64,000 nucleotides of DNA from Rhodobacterales bacterium. GTDB lineage: Bacteria; Pseudomonadota; Alphaproteobacteria; Rhodobacterales; Rhodobacteraceae. Made by a program: the position numbers and the translations under genes. Below are positions 1 through 9,741 of this stretch, in pieces; position 1 is the stretch's first letter; the number at the start of each line of letters is the position of its first letter. The stretch is taken from NCBI GenBank assembly GCA_030540655.1, contig JAUNVT010000003.1, positions 1 through 64,000 on the forward strand, in the 5' to 3' direction. A model generated the notes under the pieces. The model did not search any database, was not told the origin of the DNA, and was given only the letters and a program-made list of their open reading frames with translations.

Positions 1-229
1 GCGCCAAAAAATCCTAATGGCATTTCTGGAATTCCATTCTGCGCGGTGGGAAGGCGAGTTTCCACACAAGCTGGTGCGTTTTTGGAAAGCGTTTTGTCAA
101 ATGCGGTTTAAAGTCACACGCTTTTAATGTTTCCAAGAGTTAGGTCAACTGTATTTCGAAGCGGGCTTCCATCTATTTCTTTCTATATTGAAGATAGCGG
201 TCATGCCCGCACCAAAGCTTCGGCTGGGT

Positions 230-255
230 CCCCGGCGCGATGAGTTGCGCCGGGG
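230..255 (-). terminator. Hairpin downstream of pyruvate carboxylase
   Basis: A perfect 9-bp stem (230-238 with 247-255, CCCCGGCGC/GCGCCGGGG) encloses an 8-nt loop, starting 9 nt past the pyc stop codon. No good U-run follows on the minus strand, so it is a probable but weak intrinsic terminator or a 3'-end stabilising hairpin. Positions 1-229 contain no convincing gene. Confidence 0.5.
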
Positions 256-264
256 TTTGAGACA

Positions 265-3200
265 TCATTCCAGTTCGATCAGCAGGTCCTTGGCGTCGAT
301 CTGGTGGCCGGGAATTACATGCACGGCTTTGACTATGGCATCGCGATCGGCATGCAGACCGGTTTCCATCTTCATTGCTTCGATGGTCAAAAGCAGATCG
401 CCTGCCTTTACCTCGGCGCCGGCAGTTGCAGCGATACTGGCAATGACACCCGGCATAGGCGCACCGATGTGCCCCGGATTGCCTGCTTCGGCCTTGGGGC
501 GCGCTGCTGTGGTGGCCTTGACCGCACGGTTGGGCACGCGGATGACACGTGGCTGACCGTTCAGTTCAAAAAATACGCGTGCATTGCCATCCTCGCCCGT
601 CTCGCCAATGGCCTGAAGGCGAATTTCCATCGTCTTGCCGGGGTCTATTTCGGCGGTGATTTCCTCGCCCGGCTCCATCCCGTAGAAGAAGGTCCGCGTG
701 GGCAGCACCCGCACCGGGCCATATGTCCGGTGGCGGCCCATGTAATCCAGAAAGACCTTGGGATACATGAGATAGCCGTTCAGATCCTCGTCATCGATCT
801 TGCGACCTTCAAGCAGCGCACTGACCTCGGCGCGGGTCGCTTCCAAATCGACCGGGGGCAGATTGGCGCCGGGGCGGTCGGTATTCGGCTTTTCCCCCTT
901 GAGAGCCTTGGCGGTCAGCGCGCTGGGGAATCCGCCGGGAGGCTGGCCCAGATTGCCGCGCAGCATGTCGATCACCGAATCGGGGAAGGACAGGTCGTGT
1001 TTCGGATCCTCGACCTCCGCGCGGGTCAGGCCCTGGGTCACCATCATCAGGGCCATGTCGCCAACCACTTTGGAGGAGGGGGTGACCTTCACGATATCGC
1101 CGAACATCTGGTTCACATCGGCATAGGTCTGCGCGACTTCGGGCCAGCGATCCTCGAGCCCCAGCGAGCGGGCCTGCTGCCTGAGGTTCGTGAACTGTCC
1201 GCCGGGCATTTCGTGCAGGTAAACCTCGGAGGAGGGGGACTGCATCGTCGATTCGAACGCGGCATAATGCGCGCGAACGCTGTCCCAATAGTCCGAGATT
1301 TCGCGAACGGCGCCTATATCTATGCCGGTGTCGCGATCTGTATGGGCCAGCGCCTCCACGATGGTGCCGAGCGTCGCCTGAGAGGTATTGCCCGAGAGCG
1401 CATCCATCGCGCAATCGACAGCATCAACCCCTGCATCAGCGGCAGCCAGGATCGTGGCGCAGGCAATGCCGGCCGTGTCATGGGTGTGGAAGTGGATCGG
1501 CAGACCCACCTCGTTCTTCAGCGCGCGGATCAGCACACGCGCCGCGGCGGGCTTCAGCAGGCCGGCCATGTCCTTGAGGCCGAGGATATGCGCGCCGGCT
1601 GCCTCCATCTCCTTGGCCATGCCGACATAATATTTCAGATCGTATTTCGCCCGGTCCGGGTTCAGAATGTCGCCGGTATAGCAAACGGTGCCTTCGCAGA
1701 TCTTGCCCGTCTCCTGCACAGCATCCATTGCCACGCGCATGTTTTCCACCCAGTTGAGCGAGTCGAACACGCGGAACACGTCAATGCCGGATTTGGCGGC
1801 CTGCCGCACGAATTCCTGAACCACATTATCGGGATAGTTGGTGTAGCCGACCCCGTTCGAGCCGCGCAGCAGCATTTGCGTCATCAGGTTCGGCATGGCG
1901 GCGCGCAGATCGCGCAGGCGTTGCCACGGGCATTCCTGCAGGAAACGATAGGCCACATCGAAGGTCGCGCCGCCCCAGCACTCGACCGAGAAAAGCTGCG
2001 GCAGATGCGCCGCATAGGCAGGCGCGACGCGGATCATGTCGCGGCTGCGCATGCGGGTTGCCAGAAGGGACTGATGCCCGTCGCGCATGGTCGTATCGGT
2101 AATCAGGAGCTGCTTTTGCTTCTTCATCCAGTCGGCAACGGCCTTCGGGCCCTTCTGCTCCAGCAGGTTGCGCGTGCCCATCTGCGGTTCGCAGCGTGGC
2201 ATGGGCGGGCGCGGATCCTTCAGGTCTTCGCGGGGAAGGGGGCGGTTCTTGGTTTCGGGATGCCCGTTCACGGTAATATCCGCGATATAGGTCAGCACCT
2301 TGGTGCCCCGGTCGCGGCGGCTGTAGAAATTGAACAGCTCGGGCGTCTCGTCGATGAACTTGGTGGTGTATTTATTCGACAGGAAGGTCGGATGCTTCAA
2401 CAGGTTTTCGACAAATGCGATATTGGTGCTGACGCCGCGGATACGGAATTCGCGCAACGCGCGGTCCATCCGCGCGATGGCGGCTTCGGGCGTTTGCGCA
2501 TGGGCGGTCACCTTGACCAGAAGGCTGTCGTAGAACCGCGTGATCACGCCGCCGGAATAGGCGGTGCCGCCGTCCAGACGGATACCCATGCCCGTTGCTT
2601 CGCGGAACGCCGTGATGCGGCCGTAATCGGGAATGAAGTTGTTCTGCGGATCCTCGGTCGTGATGCGGGTCTGCAGCGCGTGGCCGTGCAGATGAATATC
2701 TTCCTGGCTGGCCTTGCGGGTGGCCTCCTCCAGGGTCTTGCCCTCTGCAATCTTGATCTGGGCCTGCACGATGTCGATGCCGGTGACTTCCTCGGTCACA
2801 GTATGTTCGACCTGCACGCGCGGGTTGACCTCGATGAAAAAGAACTGCTCGGTGTCCATATCCATCAGGAACTCGACAGTGCCCGCGCATTCGTAGTTCA
2901 CGTGTTTGCAGATCTTGTATCCCAACTCGCAGACCTCGGCGCGCTGGGCATCGGTCAGGTAGGGGGCAGGGGCGCGCTCGACGACCTTCTGGTTGCGGCG
3001 CTGAACCGAACAATCCCGCTCGAACAGGTGATACATGTTGCCATGCTTGTCGCCCAGAATCTGAACCTCGACGTGGCGGGCGCGCAGGATCATCTTTTCC
3101 AGATAGCCCTCACCATTGCCGAATGCGGCCTCGGCTTCGCGGCGGCCCTCCAGCACCTTCTCCTCAAGCTCATCTGGCCCGTTGATCGGGCGCATCCCGC

Positions 3201-3705
3201 GCCCGCCGCCGCCCCACGATGCCTTGAGCATCAGCGGATAGCCGACTTCTTCCGCTTCGGCGCGAACCTTGTCCATGTCATCGCCCAGCACCTCGGTCGC
3301 GGGAATGACAGGCACGCCGGCCTCGATGGCGATGCGGCGCGCGCTGGCCTTGTCGCCCACCTCGCGCATCGTTTTCGCCTGAGGGCCAATGAAAGTGATG
3401 CCGTTGGCAACGCAAGCGTCAACAAAATCCGGGTTTTCCGCCAGCAGGCCGTAGCCGGGGTGAATCGCGTCGGCGCCCGATTCGCGCGCGACCCTGATAA
3501 TTTCGGGTATGCTGAGATATGCTGCGACCGGCCCTAGCCCCGCGCCGATGCGATAGGCCTCATCCGCCTTGAAGCGGTGCAGGCCCAGCTTGTCCTCCTC
3601 GGCAAAGACGGCGACGGTTTTCTTACCCATCTCGTTGGCCGCACGCATGATGCGGATGGCAATTTCGCCCCGATTTGCGATCAGGATCTTCTTGAACTCG
3701 GTCAT
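265..3705 (-). CDS. pyc: Pyruvate carboxylase
   Basis: A 1146-aa biotin enzyme that carboxylates pyruvate to oxaloacetate at the expense of ATP (anaplerosis, cytoplasm). The N-terminal biotin carboxylase domain begins with KILIANRGEIAIRIMRAA and contains the glycine-rich ATP-grasp segment KASWGGGGRGMR. The middle carries the carboxyltransferase barrel (ITDTTMRDGHQSLLATRMR, residues about 530-810), followed by the PYC/OADA region. The C-terminal biotinyl domain has EAMKMETG with the biotin-accepting lysine near residue 1112. The length matches the single-chain bacterial enzyme. The start at 3705 is chosen because the protein then begins MTEFKKIL and a GAGGGA Shine-Dalgarno lies just upstream; the reading frame stays open further upstream, but that part is not protein-like. 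It is divergent from the DMT exporter. Established family; identification is firm. Confidence 0.97.
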   Translation of the reverse strand: MTEFKKILIANRGEIAIRIMRAANEMGKKTVAVFAEEDKLGLHRFKADEAYRIGAGLGPVAAYLSIPEIIRVARESGADAIHPGYGLLAENPDFVDACVANGITFIGPQAKTMREVGDKASARRIAIEAGVPVIPATEVLGDDMDKVRAEAEEVGYPLMLKASWGGGGRGMRPINGPDELEEKVLEGRREAEAAFGNGEGYLEKMILRARHVEVQILGDKHGNMYHLFERDCSVQRRNQKVVERAPAPYLTDAQRAEVCELGYKICKHVNYECAGTVEFLMDMDTEQFFFIEVNPRVQVEHTVTEEVTGIDIVQAQIKIAEGKTLEEATRKASQEDIHLHGHALQTRITTEDPQNNFIPDYGRITAFREATGMGIRLDGGTAYSGGVITRFYDSLLVKVTAHAQTPEAAIARMDRALREFRIRGVSTNIAFVENLLKHPTFLSNKYTTKFIDETPELFNFYSRRDRGTKVLTYIADITVNGHPETKNRPLPREDLKDPRPPMPRCEPQMGTRNLLEQKGPKAVADWMKKQKQLLITDTTMRDGHQSLLATRMRSRDMIRVAPAYAAHLPQLFSVECWGGATFDVAYRFLQECPWQRLRDLRAAMPNLMTQMLLRGSNGVGYTNYPDNVVQEFVRQAAKSGIDVFRVFDSLNWVENMRVAMDAVQETGKICEGTVCYTGDILNPDRAKYDLKYYVGMAKEMEAAGAHILGLKDMAGLLKPAAARVLIRALKNEVGLPIHFHTHDTAGIACATILAAADAGVDAVDCAMDALSGNTSQATLGTIVEALAHTDRDTGIDIGAVREISDYWDSVRAHYAAFESTMQSPSSEVYLHEMPGGQFTNLRQQARSLGLEDRWPEVAQTYADVNQMFGDIVKVTPSSKVVGDMALMMVTQGLTRAEVEDPKHDLSFPDSVIDMLRGNLGQPPGGFPSALTAKALKGEKPNTDRPGANLPPVDLEATRAEVSALLEGRKIDDEDLNGYLMYPKVFLDYMGRHRTYGPVRVLPTRTFFYGMEPGEEITAEIDPGKTMEIRLQAIGETGEDGNARVFFELNGQPRVIRVPNRAVKATTAARPKAEAGNPGHIGAPMPGVIASIAATAGAEVKAGDLLLTIEAMKMETGLHADRDAIVKAVHVIPGHQIDAKDLLIELE

Positions 3706-3768
3706 GGCGCTATGTCCCTCGTTGATTATGTGGCGTGCTGTGCGGCCGTGTTTCGCAGAGTGCGTAAT

Positions 3769-3781
3769 GCTGCAGTGCAGC
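3769..3781. promoter_or_regulatory. 13-nt palindrome upstream of pyc
   Basis: GCTGCA-G-TGCAGC is a perfect inverted repeat 64-76 nt upstream of the pyc start codon. Partial outer symmetry is seen (TGCG on one side, GCAA on the other). It lies in the divergent gap between pyc and the DMT gene and could be an operator. No known regulator is matched. Confidence 0.25.
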
Positions 3782-3950
3782 GCAATCATTTTCATACTGT
3801 TGTAGAAGGTGTGGCAGCATCGCGCAACATTCGTGCGCCCCCACCCACCCTTTAGCGACATTTCCTACCCGCCGGAAGTGCTCGCGCCTCCGCGCGGCAC
3901 CGAGGCAGAACAGGCTCGACATTCCAATCATCGTGGGGTCATTAGGCGCT

Positions 3951-4874
3951 ATGGTAGCGAAATCCGACACGCGGCCCGGCTGGGGCATCTTCTGGATGAT
4001 CATCACCGGGGTTCTGTTTGTCGGCGTGACCGCGCTGGTCAAGACCATCGGAACGCGCATTCCTGCCCCCGAGGCGGCGTTCCTGCGCTATGCGCTGGGT
4101 CTGGTGCTGCTCGTGCCGGCGTTGCCGATGCTGCTGCGGACACGGGTGTCCCCGCGCCTCTGGGCGGCATTCGGCGTGCGCGGTGCGGTGCATACCGTGG
4201 GGGTGGCGCTGTGGTTCTTTGCCATGGCGCGCATACCGCTGGCCGATGTAACGGCAATGAATTTCCTGTCACCGATCTATGTGACCATCGGCGCCGCGCT
4301 GTTTCTGGGCGAGAGGCTGGCGCTGCGCCGTCTGCTGGCTGTTCTGATTGCGCTGGGCGGCGCGCTGATCATCCTGCGCCCCGGCCTGCGCGAAGTCGGG
4401 CCGGGGCATATGGCGATGCTGCTGACGGCCATCTGTTTCGGGGCGTCCTATCTGCTGGCCAAGGCCGCGTCGCGCGAAGTATCGCCCATAGCCGTGGTGG
4501 GGATGCTGTCGGTGACGGTCACGATCGGGCTTGCACCGCTGGCCGCGATGGATTGGGTCAAGCCCACGATGCTGGAGTTGATCATCCTGTTCGGCGTCGC
4601 CGCGCTTGCGACAGGCGGACATTATACCATGACGCTGGCTTTTCGCGCCGCTCCGCTGGCGGTCACGCAGCCGATGACGTTTCTGCAGCTGGTCTGGGCG
4701 GTTCTGCTGGGCGCGCTGGTATTCGGCGAGGCGGTGGACCCCTACGTTGTTCTGGGCGGTCTGGTTATTGTGGCGTCCGTCAGTTTCATCACCTGGCGGG
4801 AGGCGGTTCTGAAACGTCGCGATATTTCGGCCAGGTATAATGACGAAGCTGTCAGCCCCGCTCAGGTGCCCTGA
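3951..4874 (+). CDS. DMT/EamA-family transporter
   Basis: A 307-aa integral membrane protein with about ten hydrophobic segments arranged as two EamA repeats, the fold of the drug/metabolite transporter superfamily. Repeat 1 ends with a PIYVTIGAALFLGERL segment and repeat 2 with a PMTFLQLVWAVLLGALVFGE segment, both typical end-of-repeat motifs. Substrate cannot be told from sequence; related proteins export amino acids, metabolites or S-adenosylmethionine. ATG at 3951 is preferred; a GTG at 3933 would add six residues. A second, distinct DMT protein (RarD type) lies at 31772. It converges on the substrate-binding protein gene and is followed by a hairpin. Confidence 0.9.
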   Translation: MVAKSDTRPGWGIFWMIITGVLFVGVTALVKTIGTRIPAPEAAFLRYALGLVLLVPALPMLLRTRVSPRLWAAFGVRGAVHTVGVALWFFAMARIPLADVTAMNFLSPIYVTIGAALFLGERLALRRLLAVLIALGGALIILRPGLREVGPGHMAMLLTAICFGASYLLAKAASREVSPIAVVGMLSVTVTIGLAPLAAMDWVKPTMLELIILFGVAALATGGHYTMTLAFRAAPLAVTQPMTFLQLVWAVLLGALVFGEAVDPYVVLGGLVIVASVSFITWREAVLKRRDISARYNDEAVSPAQVP

Positions 4875-4907
4875 GGCGCCGCACAGGGTATCCCCTGCCG
4901 CAGACAG

Positions 4908-4931
4908 CTGCCGGGGCGTGTGACCCGGCAG
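4908..4931. terminator. Hairpin between convergent genes
   Basis: CTGCCGGG and CCCGGCAG form a perfect 8-bp stem with an 8-nt loop, placed between the DMT gene end (4874) and the convergent binding-protein gene end (4960). It could act on both transcripts. The U-tract is poor on either side. Confidence 0.45.
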
Positions 4932-4959
4932 CATCCTTGTCATTCGCGCGGCGCAGCGG

Positions 4960-6519
4960 TCAGACGAACCACCAGCGCTCGGCCCAGCGTTCACCGTCCA
5001 TGTCCCAGTTGGACGCGGGCTGTTCCGGCATCCCTATCTTGTTGGTCGTGGCATAGACGTAATTGGCAAACATGGGGATCACGACCGATCCTTCGTTGCT
5101 GACGATCTCCTGCAACTCGAAATACTGCTGCTTGCGCTTGTCCTCATCCAGTTCGGCACGGGCCTCCCTTAGCAATGCATCGAATTCCTTGTTGCACCAG
5201 AAGCCGTCATTCCATTCGGCGCCGCAGGTGAAGGCGATGGAGAACGCCTGATCCTGCGTCGGGCGTCCACCCCAATAAACCGCGGTAAAGGGTTTCTTCA
5301 TCCAGATATCGGACCAGTAGCCATCATTCGCCTCGCGCGCGACCTTGATATTGATGCCCGCCGCCTTGGCCGAGTTCTGATAGAGCGTGGCCGCATCGAC
5401 CGCGCCGGCAAAGGCAGCATCGGATGCCGAAAGCGTGACATCGACCGTATCCAGCCCCGCTTCCTTCAGATGGAACTTTGCCTTGTCGGGATCGTAGACC
5501 TTATCGGGCATTTCCGTATTGAAATACAATTGGTTGGGTCCGATCGGCGTATCATTCCCGACCGAGCCATAGCCGAACAGGATCTTTTCGACCAGCTCCT
5601 CACGGTTGACACCATATTTCATTGCAAGGCGCACATTATTGTCGGTAAAGGGCGCCTTCCGCGAATCCATCGCAAAGGTGAAATGCTGCGTGCCCGCGAC
5701 AGATGTGATGACAAGGTTCGGATTGCGCGCCAGCATGCCGACAGTTTTCAGATCCAGCTTGTCCACAGTATCCACGTCGCCGGACACCAGCGCTGTTGTG
5801 CGTGCGTTCTGGTCGGTCAGGACCAGCATTTCGATGCTGTCGAACCAGCCGACATCGTCGCGCCAGTGGTTCTCGTGCCGCTCCAGCGCAGTGGAGACGC
5901 CGGGCTTGAAGGATTTGATCTTGTAGGTACCACAGCCATCGCCTGACCGCCAGTCGATGCCGTCATCCGTGGCAGGCAGGATGGCGAGGTGGTAATCGCT
6001 GACGATGAACGGGAAATCGGCATCGCCGCCGTCGAGGGTAAAGACAACCGTATCGTCGCCTTCGGCCACGACATCCTGAATTGCCGCGATGATCGGACCG
6101 GCGGCCGAGGTCGTGCCCTCGCCGCGGTGGAAATTGATCGAGGCGACGACGTCCTCCACCGTCACCTCCTTGCCGGAATGGTAGGTGACGCCCTTGCGGA
6201 TCTTGAAGCGCCACGTCTTGGCATCCTCGGACGCCTCCCAGCTTTCGGCCACTTCCGGGCCGATGGATCCGTCAGCCAGCACTTCGGTCAGGCGGCCGTC
6301 CTTGGCGAAGGTAAACGCGATCATATAGCCATTTTCATAAGTGCCGGGGTTCAGCGTATCGGTGGTCTGGCCGTGGCCCTTGCCGATCCGCAGGTGTCCG
6401 CCGCGCTTGGGGGTGGCGGCCATGGCGCCGCCGAGCGGCAGCGATGCCGCGATGGCCCCGAGGGCTGTGGTTTTCAGAAATCCGCGCCGGTCAAAGCGTC
6501 CAGTGGTAAGCAGTGACAT
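4960..6519 (-). CDS. ABC transporter substrate-binding protein, family 5, TAT-exported (orphan)
   Basis: A 519-aa periplasmic binding protein of the SBP_bac_5 (peptide/nickel/opine) family. The N-terminus (TGRFDRRGFLKTTALGAIAA) is a twin-arginine signal with RRGFLK at about residues 11-16 and a hydrophobic stretch ending AMAA. The mature part has the family-typical block of tandem Trp/Lys and acidic residues (ESWEASEDAKTWRFKIRKGV) used by dipeptide-type binding proteins. Start at 6519 is supported by an AGGGA ribosome-binding site. No permease or ATPase gene is adjacent: the gene is alone, divergent from the sulfatase and convergent with the DMT exporter, so its partner complex must be elsewhere. 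The ligand is unknown; the link to choline sulfate is only positional. Confidence 0.88.
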   Translation of the reverse strand: MSLLTTGRFDRRGFLKTTALGAIAASLPLGGAMAATPKRGGHLRIGKGHGQTTDTLNPGTYENGYMIAFTFAKDGRLTEVLADGSIGPEVAESWEASEDAKTWRFKIRKGVTYHSGKEVTVEDVVASINFHRGEGTTSAAGPIIAAIQDVVAEGDDTVVFTLDGGDADFPFIVSDYHLAILPATDDGIDWRSGDGCGTYKIKSFKPGVSTALERHENHWRDDVGWFDSIEMLVLTDQNARTTALVSGDVDTVDKLDLKTVGMLARNPNLVITSVAGTQHFTFAMDSRKAPFTDNNVRLAMKYGVNREELVEKILFGYGSVGNDTPIGPNQLYFNTEMPDKVYDPDKAKFHLKEAGLDTVDVTLSASDAAFAGAVDAATLYQNSAKAAGINIKVAREANDGYWSDIWMKKPFTAVYWGGRPTQDQAFSIAFTCGAEWNDGFWCNKEFDALLREARAELDEDKRKQQYFELQEIVSNEGSVVIPMFANYVYATTNKIGMPEQPASNWDMDGERWAERWWFV

Positions 6520-6785
6520 ATGTTTTTTCCCTGTTGTCGTTTCTATTATTGGTTTGTCGGCCGCACTCCCCCGCGATTCCGTGTAGTGCGGTCCCGCGAT
6601 CTGCACGGAACCAAGGGCATACGGCACAAAGCAACGTTTTTTTATAGCCCAAGCGTAGGGTAATGCCGCTCCACTTGGCAACCGATATATGCGGTAACCA
6701 CGAAGGCGCGCCGTCTGATTGACCGGATTGCGATTCGCCCATACCGTTCCGCCATTCCCCATCCCGCCAAAAGGAGCCTCGACCG

Positions 6786-8300
6786 ATGAGACGTCCCAAC
6801 ATCCTGATTTTCATGGTCGATCAGCTGAACGGCACCTTGTTTCCGGATGGGCCAGCGGATTGGCTCCATGCGCCCAACCTCAAACGGCTGGCGGCCCGGT
6901 CCACCCGCTTTGCCAATTGCTATACGGCCAGCCCGCTCTGCGCGCCGGGGCGGGCCAGCTTCATGTCGGGGCTGCTGCCATCGCGCAGCCGGGTCTATGA
7001 CAATGCGGCCGAATTTGCGGCAGACATCCCGACCTATGCGCATCATCTGCGGCGGGCCGGGTATCAGACCTGTCTTTCGGGCAAGATGCACTTCGTCGGA
7101 CCCGATCAGTTGCACGGGTTTGAGGAACGCCTGACCACCGATATCTATCCCGCCGATTTCGGCTGGACCCCCGATTATCGCAAGCCGGGCGAGCGGATCG
7201 AGTGGTGGTATCACAACATGGGCAGCGTGACGGGCGCAGGCGTGGCCGAAACCACGAACCAGCTCGAATATGACGATGAGGTCTCCTATGAGGCGGTGCG
7301 CAAGGTCTATGATCTGGCACGGGGGCGTGACGCGCGGCCCTGGTGCCTGACCGCCAGCTTTACCCATCCGCATGATCCTTATGTGGCGCGGCGCAGATAC
7401 TGGGATCTCTACGAGGATTGCGCGCATCTGCTGCCCGAAGTTCCTGCAATGAATTACGCCGATCACGATCCTCATTCGCAGCGCATCTTTGATGCGAATG
7501 ACTGGCGCAGCCATGACATCACCGAGGATCACATCCGCCGCGCGCGGCGTGCCTATTTCGCCAATATCAGCTATCTGGACGACAAGATCGGTGAAGTGCT
7601 GGAGGCGCTGGACGCCACCCGCCAGACCGAGGACACGGTTATCGTCCTGCTCTCCGACCATGGCGACATGCTGGGCGAGCGGGGGCTGTGGTTCAAGATG
7701 TCGTTTTTCGAGGGATCATCGCGCGTGCCGCTGATGATCGCGGCGCCCGGCATGAGGCCGGGGCGGGTGGATACGCCCATCAGCACGATCGATCTGTGCC
7801 CGACGCTGTGCGATCTGGCGGGCGCACCGATGGACGAGATTGCGCCCTGGGTCGAAGGCCACAGCCTTGTTGCGCTGGGGCAGGGAGAACCGCGTCACGC
7901 GCCCGTGGCGATGGAATACGCCGCCGAGGCATCTTACGCGCCGCTCATCGCGCTGCGGCAGGGGCGCTGGAAATTCACCCGCTGCGCGCTCGATCCGGAT
8001 CAGCTTTTCGATCTGGAGGCTGACCCGCATGAACTGCGCAATCTGGCGGACGACCCCGCCCATGCTGATACTCTGGCAAGGTTCAGCGATATGGCCGCTG
8101 CGCGCTGGGATCTGGACGCGTTCGACGCGCAAGTGCGGGAAAGCCAGGCACGCCGCTGGGTGGTCTATGAGGCGCTGCGGCAGGGTGGCTACTACCCTTG
8201 GGATTACCAGCCGTTGAAAAAGGCGTCCGAGCGATACATGCGCAACCACATGGACCTGAACGAGGTGGAACGGAACGCCCGCTTCCCGCGCGGGGACTGA
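6786..8300 (+). CDS. betC: Choline-sulfatase
   Basis: A 504-aa type I sulfatase that hydrolyses choline-O-sulfate to choline and sulfate, feeding glycine betaine synthesis and sulfur supply. The sulfatase signature CAPGR starts at Cys52, the residue converted to formylglycine. The N-terminal metal-binding block is PNILIFMVDQLNG, and the distal LSDHGDMLGERGLWFK motif supplies further active-site residues. The C-terminal extension (about residues 455-504, with GGYYPWDYQP) is typical of choline-sulfatases and separates it from other arylsulfatases. AAGGAG lies 12 nt before the ATG. No signal peptide is seen, so it should be cytoplasmic. The choline-oxidation genes betA/betB/betI are not in this window; the gene stands alone. 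Confidence 0.9.
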   Translation: MRRPNILIFMVDQLNGTLFPDGPADWLHAPNLKRLAARSTRFANCYTASPLCAPGRASFMSGLLPSRSRVYDNAAEFAADIPTYAHHLRRAGYQTCLSGKMHFVGPDQLHGFEERLTTDIYPADFGWTPDYRKPGERIEWWYHNMGSVTGAGVAETTNQLEYDDEVSYEAVRKVYDLARGRDARPWCLTASFTHPHDPYVARRRYWDLYEDCAHLLPEVPAMNYADHDPHSQRIFDANDWRSHDITEDHIRRARRAYFANISYLDDKIGEVLEALDATRQTEDTVIVLLSDHGDMLGERGLWFKMSFFEGSSRVPLMIAAPGMRPGRVDTPISTIDLCPTLCDLAGAPMDEIAPWVEGHSLVALGQGEPRHAPVAMEYAAEASYAPLIALRQGRWKFTRCALDPDQLFDLEADPHELRNLADDPAHADTLARFSDMAAARWDLDAFDAQVRESQARRWVVYEALRQGGYYPWDYQPLKKASERYMRNHMDLNEVERNARFPRGD

Positions 8301-8312
8301 CCGCGGATCATC

Positions 8313-9701
8313 TCAACCTACTTCGTAGGGAAGCACGCCGCGCGCATCGGGGCGGATGGTCAGGCGCCGCTCCAGCGGGGGGATGGACCTCTGGTGGCAG
8401 TCAGTGCGCTCGCAAATCCGGCAGGATATGCCGATAGGCTCGAACGCGCCGGCGCTGCTCAGGTCCAGCGTATCGGCATAGACAAGGGCGGGCGCGTGTT
8501 TCACCTCGCATCCCAAGGCAATGGCAAAGCGCCGGACAGGCGCGCCGAAATGGCCCCCCGGTTTGGACACGTCGCGCGCGAGGTTGATATAGCGGACTCC
8601 GTCGGGCGTTTCCGCCAATTGGCGCAGAAACCTGCCGGGCGTCTCGAACGCGCGATGCACGTTCCATAACGGGCAGGCGCCGCCATAGCGGGCAAATTGC
8701 ATCCGCGTGGCCGAATGGCGCTTGGTGATCGTTCCGGCCTGATCAACCCGCACAAAGAAGAACGGGATTCCCTTGGCGCCCGGGCGTTGCAGCGTACTGA
8801 GGCGGTGGCATACCTGTTCGATCGACGCGCCAAAGCGGTGGGCGAGAATTTCCAGATCGTGGCGGCATTCACGCGCCGCGTTCAGGAACGCGGTATAGGG
8901 CATCAGCGCGGCCCCGGCATAATAGTTGGCCAACCCGATTTTCGCGATACTGCGCGCCTCGTCCGATTGGAACCGGGCCAGATCCAGCGTCGCCTCCAGC
9001 AGCTTGTCCTGCGTCAGCAGCGCCAGTTGCAGCAGCATCTGGAAGCTGCGTGTCTGCGGCTCGGCCCGCGCGCTGAGATGCAGGATGCCGCTGCTGCGGT
9101 CCAGCCTGCGCAGCGGCCCATCGTCACTGTTCACCACCGTGATGCCGATCCGGCCCAACTCCTCTACCGCACGGATCTGCGCCGGGCCGCTGCCCGCGCC
9201 GAACCGTTCGGCGGCGCGGTCCACGGCGTCGATGTAATTATCGCAGTAGTGAAAGAAATCGCGCACTTCGGTCCAAGGGCTTTGCTGCGTCTGCGCGTCG
9301 TCGCGCCCCAGCGCCTCGTCCAGCGAGGCCAGTCGCTCATGCGTTTGTCGGTAGGCGCCGTGCAGTTCCAGAAAAGCCCGCGCAAGGGCCGGAGCGCTGG
9401 AGGCCACAAGCCGCAACTCGGCCATATCAGGCGGCGCGGCAAAGACCGGATCGGCCAGCGCCTCGCGCATGTCCGACACCATGCGCTCGGCCTCGCCGGT
9501 GCCCAGTTCGGTCACGTCGAACCCGAATTCCTGCGCCAGCGCGAGTACGACTGTCGTGCTGACGGGCCGATTGTTATTCTCCATCTGGTTCAGATAGGGC
9601 AGGGAAACGCCGAGCCGTGCGGCAAAATCCTTTTGCGTCAGGCCGATGCGCTGGCGCGTCTCGCGCAGCTTGACACCGGCGTAGAGTTTGCGCGGGCGCA
9701 T
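8313..9701 (-). CDS. pccR: Short-chain fatty acyl-CoA regulator (PccR type, XRE family)
   Basis: A 462-aa regulator with an N-terminal Cro/C1-type helix-turn-helix (residues about 10-65, GLTQKDFAARLGVS then LPYLNQMENNNRPVS). A long acyl-CoA-sensing region of the ScfR/RamB type follows. The C-terminus has a cysteine cluster (Cys427, Cys430, Cys435; CRICERTDC). Rhodobacter sphaeroides PccR, of the same architecture, controls pccB in response to propionate and acetate through TTTGCAAA repeats. Here the gene is divergent from pccB, and TTTGCAAA-like sites occur in the 228-nt gap, so both the family and the context fit. It converges with betC (12-nt gap). The protein starts MRPRKLYAGVKLRETR. Autoregulation is likely because one site lies 41 nt from its own start. 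Confidence 0.9.
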   Translation of the reverse strand: MRPRKLYAGVKLRETRQRIGLTQKDFAARLGVSLPYLNQMENNNRPVSTTVVLALAQEFGFDVTELGTGEAERMVSDMREALADPVFAAPPDMAELRLVASSAPALARAFLELHGAYRQTHERLASLDEALGRDDAQTQQSPWTEVRDFFHYCDNYIDAVDRAAERFGAGSGPAQIRAVEELGRIGITVVNSDDGPLRRLDRSSGILHLSARAEPQTRSFQMLLQLALLTQDKLLEATLDLARFQSDEARSIAKIGLANYYAGAALMPYTAFLNAARECRHDLEILAHRFGASIEQVCHRLSTLQRPGAKGIPFFFVRVDQAGTITKRHSATRMQFARYGGACPLWNVHRAFETPGRFLRQLAETPDGVRYINLARDVSKPGGHFGAPVRRFAIALGCEVKHAPALVYADTLDLSSAGAFEPIGISCRICERTDCHQRSIPPLERRLTIRPDARGVLPYEVG

Positions 9702-9741
9702 GACAGCCTCGTTTTGCAGGTTAGCCTTGCGTTACCTTAAG

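Noticed and set aside
304..3537. Very long open frame antisense to pyruvate carboxylase
   Set aside because: It is the GC-driven shadow of pyc: composition is His/Gly/Arg-rich, no domain is seen, and the opposite strand encodes a complete enzyme.
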